From Ephydatia muelleri (taxonomy: Eukaryota > Porifera > Demospongiae > Spongillida > Spongillidae): 64,000 nt of DNA. The DNA is taken from the NCBI GenBank assembly GCA_013339895.1, contig JABACO010000006.1, positions 11,957,299 to 12,021,298 on the forward strand, given 5' to 3'. Shown here piece by piece: positions 34,060-47,657 of this stretch (its first letter is position 1; every line of letters starts with the position of its first letter). The notes under the pieces were generated by a model. The model was not told the DNA's origin. It searched no databases and saw only the letters and a list, made by a program, of their open reading frames with translations. Position numbers and translations under genes: made by a program.

Positions 34060-37000
34060 TATTAATGTTATGGATTGGGCCATATCTATATCTTGTACTA
34101 AACAATCTACCCATATACCCGAATAAGCAGTCAGAAGTGTTCTAGTAACATATTTATCACCATGGCAACAATCCCTTGTCTGGAGTTGTGGCAGGTGTCA
34201 AAGTTGAGGATGCACTTCCTTTTTTCTGTACCACATGCTCTCCTGTGAGAGTGGCATTGTGAGAGGTACAACGTCTTAAGGGAAGGACCTGGGGAGGAGC
34301 AACCCTTCAATACCTAACATGTTGCGATCTCAACATTTCCTACATCTCTGCAAGCAGCTGCTTAATGGTTGCAACCAGTTCTGTCGGGAAGCTCAGCAAC
34401 TCAACCTTCTCCTTGTCCCTAGCGGCTGTTTTCTGATGGTGTGGGGAGGAATACAGCTATACAAAGTCACATGATAGGTGTGGGTGTGGTCCAGACCTCC
34501 ATCTGAAGGGATGTCAGTTCATCTTTGCTAGACTTCCGTTCACTCTCTAGTCTTGCTCACCCAGAGCCTTCAACTGAAGAGTGGCCTGGGCACCAAATTG
34601 TGCTTCTCTAGACAGGATTTGGAAGCTTTCATGTCCAACACCTGATGGTCTGCTCTTGCATACATCTGGGGAGGGGAGGGATGGGTGAAAGGGAAGGAGG
34701 GTAAAGAGAGGGAGAGAGACGGAGAAAGATTACAAGCAGAATGGTACATACAACAATCAAATATATAAGGCACTTGGTCTATATTCATGGCAACTCTGTG
34801 CTGAGTCACCTCAGAGAGCATCTGAGCTAAACATGACATCTATGCATCACCTGAGCCTCCCTCCTCCCCTTCCCATTTACTTTGGAAGACTGTAACTTGA
34901 TTATTACATTATTTACCAACGTGTGCTCAGTGACTGATCAATGTTGACACTAAGTGTGAAGCCGAGAACTATTAAACAAACCGATTAATCCATTTACATG
35001 CATACACCTGCAGCACACATGGACATGGTTTACATCCACACACATACTACACAGATATATACTACACACATACAATTAAGTAGTCTTACCTTCTTGTGCT
35101 GTTCAGCTGTGAGCTGAGCTGGTATTTGAGTGGTTTCACCTCAAGCATCCCTCAGAGAAGGTATGCTCACATTCCCCCTCAGCCATCTTCCTCCCCCTCC
35201 TCTCCCCCACCAGCCATCTTGTCCTTGAGCAGTGTCTAGGCATTCTGGTGTGGGGCATCTTGTTCCCTCAGAGCCCCCTGGTGCTCTTGTGGCCACCCCA
35301 TGTTCCAATTGCTGCCTCCCCTTCCACAGACTGGCTAGCTCTTGGCTGCCCTCCACACACTGGCCGTGCTCTGCTTGGAGGGTGGCCAACTGAGTCAGGT
35401 CCCCAGTCTCTTTTACGCTCCGAGCATATTGTCTAGGTGGGCATGCCAATGGTGATGTCACACTGAACAGGCAGCTGGAAGAGGAAATGATTAAACAACA
35501 CTCACAACAACCCATGTGTGGATGTGCCTCTGTGAATTTTATTGCACTTCCAGAACTCCATGCACAAGATGTTTTAAAAACCCACTTCAATTGGACAACT
35601 GCTTGTAGGTGTATCAAGTAGATGAGGTATGTGTGGAAGCTGCGAGTAAAAGGAATGGATGACAAATCAAAGCACCTGCTCCCAATACCAAATGACACAT
35701 CACACATACACTTTCTTTACACACACATACATGTATACACCCACAAGCACACACATACACACACATACACACACATACAAACACAGCTCAAATTTACTGT
35801 TGCCCTGCTAACATTCAGTTCCTCTCTCAACCACCTATACTCTTTGGCTGCTCACACTCCACACTCTGTTCTGCAGTGTTCTGTTGCCCTTCAGGAGGCG
35901 TGTCTCCACGTCATGTAACTATTCAAGGCTAGCTGTGGCTTCTCCTAGTTAGATGCCCCACCTCTTCCTATAGGCTGTGGCCCCTCCCATCAGACAACTC
36001 TCCAGAGAGATGATAGGAACACAACTATGTTACTGGCATTGCTGAGATAGACGTTCTCCGGGAGGGCAGGGTTTGGTTGTCAGGAGGTGGAAATTGGTCA
36101 CCATTGTTACTGATGTCACGATACTTTACAAGAGCTTGCTTTGCTCCAAGTGCTGGTCCCCAGTCTCTTCTTCAACAATGAAAAGAGGTGCTCTGACTGG
36201 TTGCTGTCAGAAGAGGTGTACCCTCCCAATGACCCCGCACCTTGCTCTACCAGGGAGGGCTGGGAGGGGTAGGGGGGAGAACTGGGGACCCGAGGATGAC
36301 CCAAAGGGCTGAGTGAGAATGGACTGAGGAGGAGGTAAGGCATAGTTTTGAGGTGGCCTCTATGGGCTCTGGAAAGACTTCATGAAAGTGCAAATGAAAG
36401 AGATACTTCATAATAAGGTATTCCTCAGAATCTGATGTACATGATACATTGGTTCCTGTAAGTTGCCCCATCAAAGAAGTCGTCCTAATAAGGTGTTTCC
36501 TAGCAACACTGTAAACACAGGGCCACATGTGTAGTGATGATGATGAAGACAATACTAATGGATGTCCCTAGTTCTGTACATGGTCTGGGTACTAGTGCTG
36601 GGCTATAGGGCTCACATTCTAACTTGCCATGGGAGAAGGTGCAAGGGGCTGGGGAGAAGTGGCTTACATAAAGGAGGGCCAGGGGAAGATGGAACTCTCT
36701 CTCCCCCATATCCTGAGGAGGAAGAAGGAAACTATCACGTATCTCAGTCTGGAGAAGAGTCTAATGAGGCAAGTGACTAATCCAAGTACAAACAACTGCT
36801 TGTCTATGACTTTGACACCTTTCCTGTGTATACTGGAGAGAATATCTCGTTCCCAGGTCAACTTGGCCTACTGTATACAGTCATGGTGATCGGTTGGACA
36901 TCACCAGGTCCCCAGACTACTTCTTGAAGAGCAAGGTGTCGAAGAAAGCAACATCACAAACAGAACTGGTATCTGCCCACAGTTGCCATCATCATTTTTC

Positions 37001-37196
37001 ATGAGCACATAATATCACTATACACTGTTCATCACCAGTCATGTGCATTATTGCAAGTTGTTGAGCCAGAATCCTTGCAGCTATGGAGTAAGAGATGAAG
37101 GAAGAGCATTGGATGCTTCCCCTGTTTATTACCACCACTGGGAAACCAGGAGTTAATAATCCTCTTCCCCTTCCCTCCCTCCTGGTAATGTCCCAG
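34060..37196. other. Mostly non-coding stretch with relics
   Basis: No intact gene. There are a CA microsatellite at 35702-35784 and purine-rich patches near 34660-34730 and 36240-36330. A weak membrane-transporter-like fragment may lie near 36780-36880, but I could not assemble it. Confidence 0.4.
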
Positions 37197-37275
37197 ATGA
37201 GGATCATGGAGAGACATTGATGGGGGTGGTGGACTACTCTCTCCTGTTCTCCTATGCTGTGGGGACCTTCATCAG
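37197..37275 (+). pseudogene. Isolated exon resembling an SLC37-type MFS transporter
   Basis: A 79-base exon-like block with a strong acceptor (CCTGGTAATGTCCCAG|AT) and donor (ATCAG|GTAAAT). It encodes GETLMGVVDYSLLFSYAVGT, which resembles the second transmembrane segment of sugar-phosphate transporters (LLGALDxxFLxxYAxGMF). No neighbouring exon could be assembled confidently, so it is either a stray duplicated exon or a decayed gene. Confidence 0.3.
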
Positions 37276-37469
37276 GTAAATTATCCCTTCTACTTGCGAT
37301 CTGTTAGTGTGCCTCTGTGTGTTCAGTGTGCATGCTTGCAATCACACCACACACACATCGTAGTGATGTGTGGCATCCATACTGTCATCCATTCTGTGGA
37401 GGATACTGAATATATTTGTATATGTGAACTTTGATATGCTTGCTTAATTTATTTGCAATGTTGCCAAGA

Positions 37470-37660
37470 GATTGATGAGCCACTGAATTAAGGTGGGTGG
37501 GTATGCTGAATATGTGCTCATTGATTACATCATCTTCTGCAATGATTAGATGCTGGTTAAAAATGCTGCAGTGTGAACGGTATATATATTTTTTGGATGG
37601 TGTACAGGAAATTGTGATGTATTTAATATCTGATTGCACATGCAGCAAACATACAATTTT
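37470..37660 (+). repeat. Dispersed repeat, second copy of 25270-25452
   Basis: Direct-orientation match containing GAGCCACTGAATTAAGGTGG and GGATGGTGTACAGGAAATTG, with internal indels. Confidence 0.8.
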
Positions 37661-37670
37661 AATGGAGTGA

Positions 37671-38171
<501 letters not shown>

Positions 38172-38557
38172 ATACATGAATGATAATAATTAGATACATG
38201 ATACCACAAAGCTCCCCGCCGATGAAGTGGGCTAACTCACAATATGTAGCCTATAGGTGAGATAATTTGCTCATTTTAATCCACAAACGTCAGCGGCGTT
38301 GCCGCTATGTGTGCATAGACAAGCTGAAAGTAGACACACCTTGATATCACGATGCTTTAACCATCCTGCATGTATGACACAGTTCACAGTATTCAGCCAC
38401 TCCCCTTCTCCTCCCTCTTGCCCGTCCCATTATATGATCCCAGACCTAATCTGCGCTGTGTATATAATTCATCACAATAAACAGTAACACTGAAAAAAGG
38501 TACATCAAGTGAGAGCCAGTGCATGACGGAATGCCTACTTAGACTTGTACTTTGAGG

Positions 38558-41464
38558 TTAGAGCTTAGTTATTGTCTCTTCTTCGGTTTCTGTTTCGTAA
38601 CTAACAGGTTCGTAGTCGTTAGGATATGTTGTTTCCTCTTTCATTTTCATTTCCGAAGAATCGAGTGCTGAGCAGTCCAGGTAAGCTGTATTGTCAATGG
38701 CAGAAGAGTTCACGAGAACCTGCTCCTCTGTTCTTCGCAAAGACTGGGCTATACATACAGACACATGCAAGACAATAAAATAAGATATATGACATGCATG
38801 TGCTCTTGGAAACATTAAGCATCGTATTGTGATAACACACACAAACAAAATGCACATGCTGATGGATTTGATCGAGTTCTACTTCATTGCAGGCATTAAA
38901 ACAATCACAAAGTACCGGAGTTAAGACACAAACTAATGTACTTGAATCCTAGCTGCATGCACCATACACATTATACACACCCCTACATCTTGAATTTACT
39001 GAGCCTCATGTTGTTCGAAGCAACATTTTATTCTCACCCAGTTAATTGATGCAAAAAATGCTAATGCATGAACGAACTATTAATTCATTTATTTATTTAG
39101 TGCATTATCTGTGTTGCATGCATGCGATCCTATAGCAACAAGCAGACACCTAATGCATGGGAGCGCATTAAATATACATGCACAACAGACAATAATACTA
39201 CTACTGATATACGTACCGTAAAGTACCGCCAAACCCCCCAAAAGAATAAATAAATTATAATGCATGTATTCATTTTTTTTAAACGTCCGTATCTTCGTAC
39301 TCCGTCGCAAACCCTTCCGCGTATCTTTTTCACAATCATGTATGAGTACCATTTTATTTCCCAAAATGCTGAGGAGATAGATATTCACGGTTACGGAGAT
39401 GCGCATGTTTAAACACGAGCCTTTTTTTTTTTTCAATTGGGGCTTATTTGCGGTACTTTACTGTACATACATGCATTTATAGGTATTATGCATCCATGCA
39501 CACACCATGCACACGCCATGCACACACCATGCACACACTATATGCACACACCATGCACACACATGAGTATTCGCAAGATTCAGATTCATTATCTGCATTA
39601 GTATAGAAAAGCCATTCACGCTGCATGGAGCAAACTAACAACGGAACCAATAACGCACCTGTTCTGCTGGTTGGAAAATGAACTTTAGGTTTTACCCTGT
39701 ACACCACCAAAACGATTGTGATTGCAGTGATCAGGGACACGACTATGATGACGACGGACGTAGCGAAGATGAGTTCCGTGTAGATTGTGCTGTTAACATC
39801 AGGAGCTGTAATTAGAATTGATTATGCATGCACGTGTAATTAGAATTGATGGTATACTAGTGTAACTGTATGAGTTGCTTCTTATTTTGAGCACTAATAT
39901 CACATGAAAAGCGGCACAGATACATGATCTGCGAGACAGTTTGAGTTACCAATTTTGGCGATCGCACTCATCAGTGCAGCTTACTTGTATCTTTAGTAGA
40001 AGTCGAAGAACTGGCAGCAGTGACGATAGGAATGACTCCACTGGAGACGATGACCAACGAGGAGGGAACGCCGGATGCCGTAGATGTGGACGAGGGGTGG
40101 AGCTCGTAGCCATATGTATCTAAAGAAGATTGAATTGTAGAGATGCGAGTATTATCCGTGGTAAGTCCAATCAAATAGGCATTGTAGCAGAGAGTTTGTA
40201 CATGGTATTTAATAAGGGTTATTTGAAGGTTAATTGCATACATTAATCCAAAGTTGGCCTTGCCTGCAGATTTCAATCTCTACATGCACAAGATTAGCAT
40301 ACTAAGAACGAAAAGACTAAAACGGTTACTTAACTTTGCATGTGCACGAGTACCCAACATTTGTGTACAATACGTGTGATTACCTCTACTGGCATATACG
40401 GATGGCGTGGTATTGGGAGACGATTGAGGAGAAAAGGATTTAGTTGTTGAATACATGTGATATCTAGATGACGTAGTACGCGAGTCCGATGACGTTGTCT
40501 CGTATCCAGTTAGTGAATTAACAGATTTCACCGACTGATAAGAGTTTGATTCTGTTATTGATGTGTGGTAAATCTCTGATACTGCCGGGTAACCGAATGA
40601 TGACGCGACTGGCATCACACTTGCGGCGGTACTTGCGATGCTTGTAAGTTCAGATACCAACACACGTGTGGAGTAACTCGTCGAGACAGCTGACACCGTA
40701 GGTTCCACGACTATAGATGTGTATGCATGCAAGGGCATACAGTTAAGCAATGCAAGTCGCGTGTGCTCACACAGTTACTTGTATGTTCAAATAATTAACC
40801 GTTTCTTGCATTTTACGCGTTACATTAATTAAGCGAACAACAAAATTACATATCAGTAGCAACCATAAATAACGGTAAGAATAAGTAAGTACACAATGCG
40901 TGTATGGATGCAACCACTCTACTGGTATACAATGAAAGCAAGCATGCTTCTCGATATTAGCGTCAAAAAGGTACATGCTTGAATAGATGAATCTTTGTTT
41001 TATACTCACGTTGGAATTCTGAGGTAGATAGTTGGAAGTATGTAGTGTACACATCTGCATACGTAGAGGTGGTATACGTAGGGTACGCATCTGCATACGT
41101 AGAGGTGGTATACGTAGTGTACACATCTGCATACGTAGAGGTGGTATACGTAGGGTACGCATCTGCATACGTAGAGGTGGTATACGTAGGGTACGCATCT
41201 GCATACGTAGAGGTGGTATACGTAGTGTACACATCTGCATACGTAGAGGTGGTATACGTAGGGTACGCATCTGCATACGTAGAGGTGGTATACGTAGGGT
41301 ACACATCTGCATACGTAGAGGTGGTATACGTAGTGTACACATCTGCATACGTAGGGGACACATCTGCACACGTAGGGGTGGTCACCGTGACCAGATCGAG
41401 AGCCGAACTGGCGATGTAATCCGAGACTGCGGTTTCTGAGGAAGGATTGTAATCTGCGTGCATG

Positions 41465-41495
<31 letters not shown>

Positions 41496-42037
41496 TGAGA
41501 ATTCAGAGCGTCGCACAATTGCATTGATGAATCGTAAGCATTAGATATGTGTATTGCATGACGTTCATTTCACTACACGTACGTACTCATGTATTGTTTG
41601 ATGGGGCATGACACGCTATGGGGGTTCAGTTACTGGGTACGGGCCAGGAAGAACTCCTCCTGCGGTATAGTGTTGACCACAGTGACACCATAACATGCCA
41701 GAGCGCTAGCGTCGTTGTAAAACAAAACACATTCGCATGCACACCGTATATACCGCACATGCAGTATAGAATAAATTCGGGGAGCGGGCATTGCCCTATA
41801 AGGCTGTGCTTATATCGTCCCGCCTTTGTCCAGTGCAGCAGTGGCACCATACGAGCACGTGGTCTCATTGACGTCAGCATACGGACTCACGCAATAAAAG
41901 GATGCATGCATGCAAGGAATTCTCTTCACAGTGTGGTGTTATAGTGATATTATTCCCTGTGGGGTTGTCACGCCCGTAAATGGTTCGGGTTATGGTCACC
42001 ACCACCCATGGTCCCCCTCTGCTACTTATGGTTACTC

Positions 42038-42070
<33 letters not shown>

Positions 42071-43175
42071 ACCCCCCACCCCTCACCCCCCTTTTCTTAA
42101 CCACTTTTATTTCAACCTTTTGTTTTTCGAGCTGGACATCAAAGGTAAAGCTCCGTCGAATGATGCTCATCAAATCGATAGACAAATCATCTCTATCCCA
42201 ACGCCTTTTAGCCAGCTAGCGGGGAACGGTAGGTCTAGTGTGGCTGCCACCCTAAGTAAAGTACTTTCTACAATGCACATGTAGAACAGTTAGTTTCCTA
42301 CTTGTCATCTGCATGGCTATGAAACAGCTCACAACAACTCGCAGGCAACGAATACAGTAAACACCCATACATTGTGAAACAAATCAGAGATTATACATAT
42401 AATTATAATCTCCGATACTAAGCTTTTAAACTTGACTCTGGACGGTACTGTATACGTAAGCCACGAGAGCGCGAGCATGCAAACTCGTACCATGCATACG
42501 GTGGAAAACTTGTCAGTATTTTTTTAACTGTACCAATATTATTTTAATTTGAGTGGACCATCTGTAGCAGAGTGCACGTGGGACCATCTATGGCACTACG
42601 GGTGGTCCTAGTTTACAGAGCGAACCACGTGCAGTTGCCACGGATGGTCCGGGGGGGAGGGGGGGGAACCGATCATAGGGAGGACCATCCGTAATGTGAC
42701 AGTATCCCAAACCCGCAGTGGCCCGCTGTTATGGCGCATTCATATAGTGCATGCATGGAGGATCAAAGAGAAGGTCGCCGCTATAAATTCGCATGCACGT
42801 GACACCTCACTGTACGAGAAGCATAACCATAACCTAGTAAGTCAACAAATATGAAATATATACAAAGGTTTTTGACCATTCAGTAATCAAGCTCAAACAT
42901 GAACGGAGAAGGAGAAAAAAAATCACCGCTAGGGATGTTTTCAACTCAAATCTCATACGCAGCAGGCGTGTTGTAAACAGCGCATTGCTGGTGAGTAAAA
43001 CTGTACCCTCGCACATGCACAAGTACGCGTTGCCTTGCAAATCCTTATAACGCGCGTGAATTCCTTGCACGTGCATGCATGTACAGTGTATGCGTACTTA
43101 GTGCCTACCTTGTGATTGGGTGAGCTTTGCGTTTAGCATCACCAGGATGAGCAGTTCTGTTACTGGTGTCTTCAT
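38558..43175 (-). CDS. Mucin-like single-pass membrane protein with tyrosine-bearing tail
   Basis: Six-exon model: 43109-43175, 41010-41453, 40384-40710, 39985-40119, 39659-39805 and 38558-38748, total 436 residues, all introns phase 1. Residues 1-22 are a signal peptide (MKTPVTELLILVMLNAKLTQ). Residues 23-170 hold about nine copies of a 12-residue repeat (YADVYTTYTTST / YADAYPTYTTST). Residues 171-324 are Ser/Thr/Pro-rich, likely O-glycosylated. A transmembrane helix spans about 336-360 (LIFATSVVIIVVSLITAITI). The cytoplasmic tail (to 436) has TAYLDCSALDSS and YPNDYEPVSYETETEEETIT, clustered tyrosines that could bind SH2 domains when phosphorylated. No known extracellular domain is visible. 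The signal-peptide exon is joined across a 1.65 kb intron on phase and hydrophobicity alone and is the least certain part; extra exons there are possible. Confidence 0.65.
41042..41380 (-). repeat. 36-bp coding minisatellite
   Basis: About nine in-frame copies of a 36-bp unit, encoding the 12-residue Tyr/Thr repeat of the membrane protein. Copies alternate between GTGTACACTACG (VYTT) and GCGTACCCTACG (AYPT) variants in a near-regular order, suggesting spread of larger blocks. Confidence 0.9.
41464..42690. repeat. Intron with long G and C homopolymers
   Basis: A G-run lies at 41464-41493, directly beyond the acceptor of the repeat exon; on the coding strand it is C and so serves as a pyrimidine tract. 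A C-run lies at 42040-42070 and a G-rich tract at 42650-42667. No additional exon could be supported. Confidence 0.7.
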
Positions 43176-43679
43176 TTCTCCAGTTGCTATCCGCTCACCA
43201 CTCTCACTACTCACCAAGAATTTGTATCTTTATTATAAACAATCAGGGTTATTAGATCTAATAAATATGGCCGGAATAGCATCGTTATTCCCAGTCTTTG
43301 AATACTGGAACTGCTCGCCATCCGTATCGCTTAGAGACCAGCAGATGAATACTCTGAAACACTCGTGTGCACTTATAATTAATATATGTTACTCGCAACT
43401 GCATGCTAGAAGGCATAACTATATCTGCATGCATGGCCTTTCTGAAGTAATTTCATATACATGTATATCCCTGGGTGCTCATTGAATTCAAGCTTTCAGG
43501 TCAGTATAATCTTGCGCAGCTTTGGTAGGGTTGTAATTTGTATGGACTCTTGTATACCTCCTAGCCTGTGCCCTTCATCTTTCTATGGGATTTAGCTAGC
43601 ACTAGAATTTGGGTACAATATGCACACATGGCCACGGTCATTGAGAAAAGATTGCAACTGTGGTTTCTCAATTAGAAAG

Positions 43680-43881
43680 TCAGATAACCTCCGCCCACTC
43701 TTGAGCGTTCTGCTGAATTGCTTCGTTTACTGACGGCAGCATTATCTCATCAGACGTACCTGCAACACAGCCAGCAACTTTTACGTGCTTAGAAGCACGG
43801 GCTTGCGCCAGTTGGCATTCACTAAGATCGTACGCGCTCAAACAATATACTGGTGTTTTGTTTAAGTAGAGCTCTGAGGCG
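43680..43881 (-). CDS. Possible exon of an unidentified gene
   Basis: A minus-strand block follows a good acceptor (TTATATTTCGCAG|C at 43882) and reads to a stop at 43680. It is cysteine-containing (TPVYCLSAYDLSECQLAQAR, HVKVAGCVAGTSDEIMLPSV). A strong donor (GTTGCAG|GTACGT) lies inside it, so it may be internal instead of terminal. No partner exon upstream could be joined, and I do not recognise the protein. Confidence 0.3.
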
Positions 43882-43919
43882 CTGCGAAATATAAGCATAT
43901 AGCTTAAAACACGATGCAA

Positions 43920-45522
43920 GAATAGCTCTTTCTTGAAAAGGTTGCGCGCTCTAGTAATACAATAATATTACATGCGTAACCGATCTGTTTCATTGGACGG
44001 TCCGTAGCAACTGCCATTCAAACAAAATTCTTTTGTATTTGATACAGACATGAAACAAAAAGCGACAAATAGATTCAAGTATATGGTTGCTAAGCATAAG
44101 ATGAATATCAGATTTTTTATATTTTCTATATATACATGTATATATGTTTGGGTACTTAGAGTGCCACATAGCTGGTCCAGACTTGGAGAGAACAATAAAC
44201 ATGTATGTAATGTTATGTCTGTATATTAAATTAAAAACTGTCACTGTCAATTTTCCTGAAAAAGCTTCTGTAAATACTTACCACTACTATTGCCTAGTAC
44301 AAGACACCCCACTTTCAATTTTTACCTACTTTGCTATATAGAATACCGTTTGTCAAAATAGGGTAATTTAATTAATATTAAATCAGCCAGAAGCATAATA
44401 AATAAACTCCGTTGTAATAATGCTTAGTTGGATTCTCTAAACATAAAAGTTCACAAACAGTAATTTGTGTTCATTGTACTGATGTGCTTCGATGTTTTAA
44501 TATTTTTAGAGATTTAAGTAATGCATTACATTTTCCATGCATAAAATAGATTATTACGTGCTCTAGTATATACTCCATACTAGTGCAAAATAGAATTAAA
44601 GTTCACATGACATGACTAATTGCATTCTTTCATTGCATTCACATGACAATGTTTGAGCAATCAATGCCTTGGTGCCCTCTATCGACCCAGCCATGCACGT
44701 GCTCTTGATGTGCCCAGAAGGCCAATCAGCACAACCATATAGTGATAATCGCTCCCAAATAGGCAGTTGATGCTGACTACTCTACCGTGGGGGCATATGG
44801 AGTGCCATGTGATCCAGGCAAATGCCCATATTTTACATTAGGAGAAGGGTTTCCATTCAAAACTGAAGCCATATTTCTCAGGTCACTTGCTAGAGACTCC
44901 TTAAAATTCACAACATAGTTGCCTACAGAGCTGATAAACGAATTGAGTGTCACGTCAGTTCAGGAAGTGTAATTTTTATTATAAAAGTTGCACCCAGCAT
45001 ACTATTTCAGTTTTCACTAAATCATGTAGCATACTATTTCCATAGAAATGTAGCATCAATAGCTGGGATTGATTGGAAACAATAGATTGATGTAATCTCA
45101 CTCCAAGACACAACTTTTAGCGTCTGAATCTGCAAATGTTGTGTCTGCGAACCAGACTAGGACTGCCGTGACCATATGCAAGTGATGACAGATAACAGTT
45201 CCATGTAGTTCCATACAAGTGCACGTGGCAGCCTGGACACTATATGCCAGCTCCATCATTGGCACAAGAGCAGGTGGGGTATCTTTGTATTATTCCGGGC
45301 CAATCATACTACTCAAGTATATATATTAAGAAATTTGACCCAAGCAATAAATTGTTAAACCTAAAGTGTTAAAATTGCTGGTTGAGCACATTTCAGACTA
45401 CTGAAGTTCTGTGCAAAAAAATGTATTGTTCTTCAACAGGTCTGGCGTGCTATAGCAAAGATGCTCTTTCAATAGAAATGGTGCCTGCCTACACATTCGT
45501 TCTGCATTTATCAGATGAATAA
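43920..45522. other. AT-rich intergenic stretch
   Basis: I see no supported exon, RNA gene or repeat boundary. Confidence 0.45.
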
Positions 45523-47657
45523 CTAGTCATTTGAAATGCCTTTAGCAAGCATGTGTGTGTGCATTACAGCAACATGTCTTGTACCATAAACATCAAATGA
45601 ATCAAGCACTGTAATGTACATGTAGGAGTGGAAAGCCTCCTGAATGGCAAATTCAATTCTTTCAGGATTCATATCATGATCAATCTTCATCTGTTGACCT
45701 TATATTGTGTCTTGGTTGGCGATTAGTTGGGCCTTTAACACGATCCTGTTTTTGTATGGTTTTGTGATCAAACATCAAACAATAGCATAGTTGCAGTTTT
45801 TTATGACTGCTAATTTGCATGCACTACATAACATTCTGAATACATAAATATTGATTGTGTGCTAGTACATGAGGTGTGAGCAACAATTGCATCACCTTAT
45901 TTGGGGTCCTCAATATCTTGTCAAATTTAGGAGGTTGATCAAAAGACACTCCCTGTTCCTGGTCTCCTGATCTGGTTATTCGGCAAAAGTCAACTAAGTC
46001 TTCATTTTCAATTGGCACAGCCTACATGTCAAAGATGAGATCTGTATGTGAGGTTCTGTAAGAAATGAGCTGTAGAAATCTATACAAACACACCCCGCAA
46101 AATCAATAACCTTGGTGTCATTGGTAACGAACAAATCCGGTTGCCTTGACTGGAGTGGGGAAGCTGCCACATGGTACGCTAATGGGTTAGGTCTCAAACC
46201 AGCCTGCATAAAAAGAAAAATAAGGTTCAATCATCATCATGATTGTGCCAAGAGCATAGCCCCATCATGAGGCTATGTCATTACAGCTACATATATGTAT
46301 GTAAGATGCAGAATTAAGAATGAAACTGTTCAAACCTTTATTTGAGATGGTGTGACACAAGGTGAGGTGTCTATCTCCACAGTCTGTAGGATGATCAGCA
46401 TTTGAAATTAAACCAGGCAGGATAATTGCATGCTCACATTAATAAATATAATTATAATTATTTACCACTATGCTGCAAAAATTATTAGCGCTTAAACGCA
46501 CATGTCTCATGAACGACTCTACTACTAACAGACATCTAGGTGGGATGCCAACTGTGCAGACAAGGCCTAACAGTTTGAACCTTCATCAGTGAAACATTCA
46601 TGCTGTAAAAAAGTAGAGAGCAATTTAATCATGTTCATAACAATAACTTTGGTAAATGATACTAACCCAACCGACAATAATTTTAGGTTTCCCTGCATGC
46701 GGTGATTCTCACAGATGCACACTACACATGGTTATTGAACATACTTGAGGATTAGTGTTCGGTTCTGCCATAGCAAATTCAGCATCAGCTTCTGTTGTAA
46801 CCTCATGCGTACCTGCATTGAGAGTCAGAGTGATGAGATTTAATAAAAAATACAATTACAGGTAATGATGTGCTCATATGCTATGATTGGCAATTGCAAA
46901 GTCTTAGAAACTCGGGCTACTGATGTCATTTAATTTATCTACTGAACTCTTTCTGCATGAAGGATAACCTATCATTGCATCGTTATACATTAGGACTTTG
47001 TTACATAAGAATTTAAAAAGGGCATGTACCTAGATTAATTTGGATTTGAGGGCTGTTTTGCTGCTGCTCCATTTGATTGTGCTCTAATGGCCGTTCCTCA
47101 AGATGCAGCTCTTTTTGACTTTGCTCCAATGGCTCAGATAGTGACATCTTGCCTTGTGGCTCTGTTAACAATGCCTCTGTTGGACTTTCTCTCAGCGGAT
47201 CTGTTTGAGGCATGCGCTCATGCGACTCATTTGGAATCTGTCCCAATGATTCTGTCGTAAGCAACTCGTGATCAGTTCTGTATTGCAGTCCTAAAGGGTC
47301 CGCTGTGAAGCAACTTTCATCACGAAGTACTTCCTCTGTTTTAGGTTGCACCGTGACCCGTTGACCTTGTTCCGGTTGCTCTGTTGGCTTTATTCCTACT
47401 TCAGGAGGCTGTGTTCCACTTTGCTTCTGCGTCTCTCCGCCGTTCCGCTCCGCAGATCCGCTTTCCTCCGATGAAGGACCGTTGTGTTTGTCACTATTCA
47501 GGTCAGGGGCGACCTTGTTGTCCCGACGCCTGTAGCCGACCTTGCGTGCCTGTGCACGGTTTTTGTGAGTTGCGTCTCCACCATTTGCTGGTTGATCCGT
47601 TGCTACCGAAGGGGCGGGGCATGGGGCAACTTGATTTCTCGACGCTCCACACCCCAT
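45523..47657 (-). CDS. MGCGAS-type lipid-anchored protein of unknown function
   Basis: Six exons: 47030-47657, 46745-46812, 46336-46383, 46111-46203, 45896-46021 and 45523-45690, total 376 residues. Intron 1 is phase 1 and the other four are phase 0. It begins MGCGASRNQVAP: Gly2 and Ser6 fit the N-myristoylation consensus and Cys3 suits palmitoylation, so attachment to the inner face of a membrane is predicted. Residues 7 to about 210 are hydrophilic, Gln/Glu/Pro-rich and probably disordered, with degenerate (E/D)PLxQ motifs near the end. Residues 249-376 look folded: LRPNPLAYHVAASPLQSRQP, DLVDFCRITRSGDQEQGVSF, FAIQEAFHSYMYITVLDSFD. I do not recognise this C-terminal region. The start is the first ATG of the long exon, and no other candidate is needed. 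The small phase-0 exons fit well but some splice sites (AAG|GTTATT) are weak. Confidence 0.7.

Noticed and set aside
41032-41439. Plus-strand reading frames rich in ICIRRGGIR
   Set aside because: Antisense of the 36-bp coding repeat of the minus-strand membrane protein.
42834-43076. Minus-strand hydrophobic segment LKTSLAVIFFLLLRSCLSL as a signal peptide for the membrane protein
   Set aside because: No donor in the needed phase 1 follows it, whereas 43109-43175 gives a signal peptide with a phase-1 donor.
46540-46625. Extra exon (HECFTDEGSN) in the 47.6 kb gene
   Set aside because: It runs into a stop after 11 codons, and its possible internal donor is out of phase with the next exon. Skipping it gives a clean join.
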